Shown piece after piece: positions 32,285 to 35,145 of a stretch of 35,145 nucleotides of DNA (positions within the stretch are counted from its first letter, which is position 1; every line of letters begins with the position of its first letter). A program made the position numbers and the translations under genes. Source of the DNA: Pseudomonas sp. UMAB-08 (lineage in GTDB: Bacteria > Pseudomonadota > Gammaproteobacteria > Pseudomonadales > Pseudomonadaceae); assembly GCF_900095225.1 (NCBI RefSeq), contig NZ_LT607441.1, positions 1-35,145 on the forward strand, given 5' to 3'. The notes beneath the pieces are model-generated. The model did no database searches. It saw only the letters and a list, made by a program, of their open reading frames with translations, and was not told the DNA's origin.

Positions 32285-32992
32285 GTGAATGTTTCCATGA
32301 CCGCGGCTGATGCAACCGTCTATACCCCGCAATGGATCGACTTCTGCAATATCGATGAGTGTTTGCCGATGGACTGCTCGCAGTTGGCGGCTCGACAGGC
32401 CAGGTTGTCGAAACCTGAACTGCAGGACCTGCAAGGGAGAATCGTGGGGCCGCGAGGTATTTTGGCCGCTTTTTCCATTCAGGTGGCTGAGCAGGGGCGG
32501 CAGGCGCCCTACCTTCAAATATTGCCTGAAAGCACTGACCCAACGCGGCTGATGCTGGCTGAAAAAGCGCTGGAATTTGCACTGGGTTGCCAGCAGCGTC
32601 GAGCGTCTGGCGAGAACCCTTTCGCCGACCTGCCAAGGGCTTCGCTGTGCTGCATCGTTTATGACGATTTAGGCCCCTATAACCTTGCTGAGCGTTATGC
32701 CGCGAGTGAAGAACTTCGGACCTTCGATGGCCAGTTTTTCGCCCGCCTGATCGCGACAACCCATGAAACGGTTGAGCGAAGGGTGGTCTTTAAAGGCCTG
32801 CTTGAACATTTCGACGCCTTGCTGCCAGTAGAGCAGAGCATTTATCCGGAGGGCTATCGGGACGTGCAGCAACGCTATCTGGAGCGCGAGGAGCGGCTCT
32901 ACGGCACGCTGACTCTGGACAAACCACTGAGTGAAATTTTTGCTGAACAAACACCCGAAAGTCTGCTGGTAAGCCTGGGTGCACGCGGATGA
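32285..32992 (+). CDS. Unrecognised 235-residue protein
   Basis: GTG 32285 is preferred because GGAG stands nine bases upstream; ATG 32297 and ATG 32222 are alternatives. The protein is soluble, without signal peptide or membrane helix. Visible segments are QWIDFCNIDECLPMDCSQLA, GRIVGPRGILAAFSIQVAEQ, LCCIVYDDLGPYNLAERYAA and a charged C-terminal half containing YLEREERLYGTLTLDKPLSE. Five cysteines occur, including the pairs 'FCNIDECLPMDC' and 'LCC', which might bind metal. I cannot assign a family. Its position after a LuxR-type gene and two palindromes suggests regulated expression. A shared role with that regulator is inferred only. Confidence 0.6.
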   Translation: MNVSMTAADATVYTPQWIDFCNIDECLPMDCSQLAARQARLSKPELQDLQGRIVGPRGILAAFSIQVAEQGRQAPYLQILPESTDPTRLMLAEKALEFALGCQQRRASGENPFADLPRASLCCIVYDDLGPYNLAERYAASEELRTFDGQFFARLIATTHETVERRVVFKGLLEHFDALLPVEQSIYPEGYRDVQQRYLEREERLYGTLTLDKPLSEIFAEQTPESLLVSLGARG

Positions 32993-33113
32993 ACGCATTC
33001 AACTGACACCAAGCGCTCGTTATCCAATGCCAACCGAACGTCACCGTTCTCAAGATCTCAAGATCAATCAATGGGGGGACCAGAATTCGGTACTAGACTG
33101 ATTAGGTACTTTA

Positions 33114-33169
33114 TTGGGGGCGCCCCCCAAGCCTTGTAGCGGTCGGGACATCGGCTCCGGGGGCTTGGG
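33114..33169. promoter_or_regulatory. GC-rich palindrome and long stem upstream of the cupin gene
   Basis: TTGGGGG-CG-CCCCCCAA (33114-33130) is a near-perfect palindrome. CCCAAGCC (33126-33133) can also pair with GGCTTGGG (33162-33169), so two folds compete. The segment lies within 90 bp of the cupin start. Confidence 0.45.
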
Positions 33170-33201
33170 ATTATCCAGTCACTCGATCAAGGAACCCTGT
33201 C

Positions 33202-33573
33202 ATGCACACTCACGAGCAAAAAACCGAACACAAGTCCTACTCCAAACCCGATGAAGTCCGGGAGTTTGGTCACGGTAAAGCTGAAATCCTCAAAATCGGC
33301 GACGCAGAAGTCGGCCGATATACCTTCGAGCCCGGTTGGCGCTGGTCAAATGACATCAAGCCTCTGGCCAAAACAGCCAGCTGCCAGGCGCCGCATTTCC
33401 AGTACCACGTCGCGGGCAGAATCGCCATTCGCATGGATGACGGCACAGAGTTTATCGCCGGACCCGGAGACATCACCTCGTTGCCCCAAGGCCATGATGC
33501 CTGGGTCGTTGGCAACGAAACGGTCGTGCTGGTCGACTGGTTTGGCGCAACCAACTACGCCAAGAAGGCTTGA
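33202..33573 (+). CDS. Cupin-domain protein
   Basis: The protein has 123 residues from ATG 33202, with AAGGAACC upstream. It is a single small beta-barrel: ILKIGDAEVGRYTFEPGWRW, HFQYHVAGRIAIRMDDGTEF, then AGPGDITSLPQGHDAWVVGN and LVDWFGATNY. The cupin motifs are partly kept: HFQYHVAGRIAI in place of motif 1 and PQGHDAWV as motif 2, so a metal could be held by fewer histidines than usual. It is cytosolic and could be an isomerase, a dioxygenase-like enzyme or a ligand sensor. It is separated from the next gene by a strong terminator. Confidence 0.82.
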   Translation: MHTHEQKTEHKSYSKPDEVREFGHGKAEILKIGDAEVGRYTFEPGWRWSNDIKPLAKTASCQAPHFQYHVAGRIAIRMDDGTEFIAGPGDITSLPQGHDAWVVGNETVVLVDWFGATNYAKKA

Positions 33574-33592
33574 TCTTGTTCGAAGCGAGGGT

Positions 33593-33634
33593 AAAAGGGG
33601 CGGTTCATTGATGATCAATGAGTCAGCCCCTTTT
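33593..33634 (+). terminator. Bidirectional terminator after the cupin gene
   Basis: AAAAGGGGC (33593-33601) pairs with GCCCCTTTT (33626-33634), enclosing an inner perfect hairpin TCATTGA-TGA-TCAATGA. Runs of A and T on the two sides make it effective in either direction. Confidence 0.88.
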
Positions 33635-33710
33635 GCAATTGTTCGGGCACGAAATGAGCTTTGTATCTAGAGTTCGAGGATCGTCCATCCCTTTGCTAAA
33701 GGATTGCCTC

Positions 33711-34910
33711 ATGACCAAAGGATTGTTCAGCCCCGGTCCTGCGTACGCCATCCTCCTCTGTGCACTCCTGCCATTCACCCTTCACGCCAGCGAACCCCTG
33801 CACGTCTTCACAGGCACACTGGGCAATATGCCGATTGTACTGGAGCTGGACCTGAGCGATCCGATGGTGGTCAGCGGTCGGTACTTCTACGAGGAGTACC
33901 ACAATGACTTGCCACTCAGCGGCGTCTTGAGCGGGAAGGATCTCACCCTCGAGGAGGGCCTGGATGACAACAGCGGCAAAGTGCTTCCCGAGCTGCTCCT
34001 TCATCAAGGCGCACAATCAGACTGGCAAGGTGAATGGAGAGGCCCGGAGGGTAAAACCCTCATGGTTGAACTGACCGAAACACAAGTACCGCCACCGCCT
34101 GAAGGTACTGAGGCGGGTTGGCAGACGATCTATCAACAGTCACCCTACGATTACCTGCGCCTGCAAGGCTTGCCGCTCCAGCCGGACAGGATGCAGACCT
34201 TCATGGGCTACACCCTGCAATGGTGGACGGAACCGGAATCCAAACTCTCGTTGTTCGAGATCACCTCGGGCTATACACCGGAGCAGCGTGATCGCATCAA
34301 TCAACAACTGCGCGCCCGTCTGTGGAATGAAGTGGTCAGTTACCACGCCTGCCTGCTCCAGGGCAGTCGCTTCGGCGCCGACTTTCAGCAAACGGTCACG
34401 CCCGAGCTGCTGTCGCCCGGCATCGTCAGCGTGAATATCTTCACCCGCTACAACTGTGGCGGCGCACATCCTGACTTCGGCGACTCGCCGATCAGCGTCG
34501 ATGTGAACACGGGAAAATCGCTGTCGCTGGAAGACGTGCTCTGGATCGGTAAAGGCAAAGCCTTCCATTACGATGATCGCGAGGACGCCAACGGAAAAGA
34601 CTCATCCAGCGTGAGCTTTGACACCTTCTCTAACTACCGCAACAAGCAGTTCGCGCCCTGGATCGTGAGCCAGCTGAAAATCTCCGCCCCGGAAAAAATG
34701 AAAAAACCGGCAACAAAAGACCAGGACTGCAACTTTAGCGATCCGAACATCTGGAGCTTCCCGGCCTGGTACTTCAAACCCGGCGGCCTGTACTTCGGCC
34801 CATCCTTCGCCCGCGTGATGCGCGCCTGCGAAAGCCCGGAGTGGTCGGTGGTGCCTTACAGCGAAATTAAACAACACCCCGGCGGCATGGCGCTGGATTT
34901 ACCGGACTAA
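33711..34910 (+). CDS. Exported DUF3298-like (RsiV-type) protein
   Basis: The protein has 399 residues from ATG 33711, with AAAGGATTGCC upstream; a frame starting at 33618 is longer but begins inside the terminator. The N-terminus AYAILLCALLPFTLHASEPL is a Sec signal peptide. The first part (about 30-140) is a beta-rich domain with GTLGNMPIVLELDLSDPMVV. The C-terminal half contains VNIFTRYNCGGAHPDFGDSP and ISVDVNTGKSLSLEDVLW, the hallmark of DUF3298/RsiV C-terminal domains ('YYTGGAHPN...D..TGK.L.L.D'). It acts in the periplasm or at the envelope. RsiV itself is a lysozyme-binding anti-sigma factor, but this protein lacks the membrane and anti-sigma parts. It is monocistronic. Confidence 0.78.
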   Translation: MTKGLFSPGPAYAILLCALLPFTLHASEPLHVFTGTLGNMPIVLELDLSDPMVVSGRYFYEEYHNDLPLSGVLSGKDLTLEEGLDDNSGKVLPELLLHQGAQSDWQGEWRGPEGKTLMVELTETQVPPPPEGTEAGWQTIYQQSPYDYLRLQGLPLQPDRMQTFMGYTLQWWTEPESKLSLFEITSGYTPEQRDRINQQLRARLWNEVVSYHACLLQGSRFGADFQQTVTPELLSPGIVSVNIFTRYNCGGAHPDFGDSPISVDVNTGKSLSLEDVLWIGKGKAFHYDDREDANGKDSSSVSFDTFSNYRNKQFAPWIVSQLKISAPEKMKKPATKDQDCNFSDPNIWSFPAWYFKPGGLYFGPSFARVMRACESPEWSVVPYSEIKQHPGGMALDLPD

Positions 34911-34968
34911 GGCTCGCGCACCTCGATCCAACACCCGCCAGCAGGCGATCATGGCTCAAACCTGTCGG

Positions 34969-34985
34969 AAGCCCGTGCCGGGCTT
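34969..34985 (+). terminator. Short hairpin after the DUF3298-like gene
   Basis: AAGCCCG (34969-34975) pairs perfectly with CGGGCTT (34979-34985) around TGC and leads into ATT. It could be a weak terminator, or part of the adjoining REP unit. Confidence 0.5.
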
Positions 34986-34986
34986 A

Positions 34987-35010
34987 TTCGCAGACAAGTC
35001 AGCTCCTACA
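34987..35010 (+). repeat. REP-type sequence (single copy)
   Basis: The segment runs from TTCGCAGACAAG to TCAGCTCCTACA and resembles the Pseudomonas REP family, which has the form 'TTCGC...GCTCCTACA'. It stands alone, directly before the putative insertion-sequence end. Confidence 0.7.
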
Positions 35011-35069
35011 AATAATGATCTATTTCAGATGGTTACCGATTGTTTGATAGGACTGTCGCGCAGCAAGCC

Positions 35070-35096
35070 GGGTCAAGGTAGATACCGTCTTGACCC
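35070..35096. repeat. Inverted repeat GGGTCAAG-11-CTTGACCC at the end of the putative IS110-type gene
   Basis: The arms are perfect and the repeat immediately follows the TGA of the minus-strand frame. It may be a terminator or a structural element near the insertion-sequence end. Confidence 0.55.
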
Positions 35097-35145
35097 TCAA
35101 TGAGCAAGCGCCAGTTTTGGGTCAAACGGCTTCCCCGACTTAAGC
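35097..35145 (-). CDS. C-terminus of an IS110-family transposase (partial, runs off the window)
   Basis: The minus strand encodes LKSGKPFDPKLALAH and then TGA at 35097. This resembles the last residues of IS110-family transposases, which commonly end in the form 'KLL.ILNAM...G..WDP' plus a short tail. Only 15 codons are inside the window, so the call rests on a short match from memory. A neighbouring REP sequence supports it, because IS110-type elements in Pseudomonas are known to use REP sequences as targets. Confidence 0.4.
   Translation of the reverse strand, partial: LKSGKPFDPKLALAH

Overview
The window looks like chromosomal DNA of a fluorescent Pseudomonas (P. fluorescens group). The basis is family and gene content: AzoR, a YbdG-type MscS channel, a TorF-like porin, CvfB, a BdlA-like PAS chemoreceptor, a YliI-type PQQ dehydrogenase, CsbD, and REP/REPIN sequences of the kind seen in these genomes. 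No rRNA, tRNA or CRISPR array was seen.

Left region (1-8471). The window opens inside the 3' end of a group II intron (domains V and VI, about 1-69) that sits in an azoR gene, whose reading frame resumes at 70. After azoR comes a YbdG/MscS-family channel gene on the minus strand, broken in two. Its last ~72 codons lie at 714-940 and its first ~245 codons at about 7731-8471; the middle of the gene is gone. Between the two pieces lies a visibly AT-richer element of about 6.8 kb. It carries a four-gene operon of three large tyrosine-recombinase-type proteins and a small helix-turn-helix-like protein. The layout recalls Tn554 TnpA/TnpB/TnpC and, from memory, the gamma-mobile-trio (GMT) modules. 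The middle protein has lost canonical catalytic residues, and the small protein reads in frame into the channel's C-terminus. No cargo is visible, only about 480 bp of AT-rich non-coding DNA and a decayed IS3-family remnant.

Central region (8472-31231). This is ordinary housekeeping and accessory chromosome: DEAD-box helicase, TorF-like porin, lipoprotein, CvfB, DUF2177 membrane protein, CsbD, YihY, peptide deformylase, an exported methyltransferase-like protein, three GNAT acetyltransferases, a fungal-type cytosine deaminase homologue, a BdlA-like double-PAS receptor and a second chemoreceptor. It also holds a convergent LysE exporter/AraC regulator pair, a secreted low-complexity protein coupled to a PQQ sugar dehydrogenase, a PepSY protein, an MFS transporter and a VOC protein. 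One small lipoprotein-like gene (10049-10310) carries a frameshift. A 38-residue basic protein lies at 18657-18773.

Right region (31232-35145). An AT-richer stretch holds an orphan LuxR-type HTH protein and an unrecognised 235-residue protein. They are surrounded by several perfect inverted repeats and a Fur-box-like site. A cupin protein, a bidirectional terminator and an exported DUF3298-like protein follow. The window ends at a REP sequence beside what looks like the 3' end of an IS110-family transposase on the minus strand.
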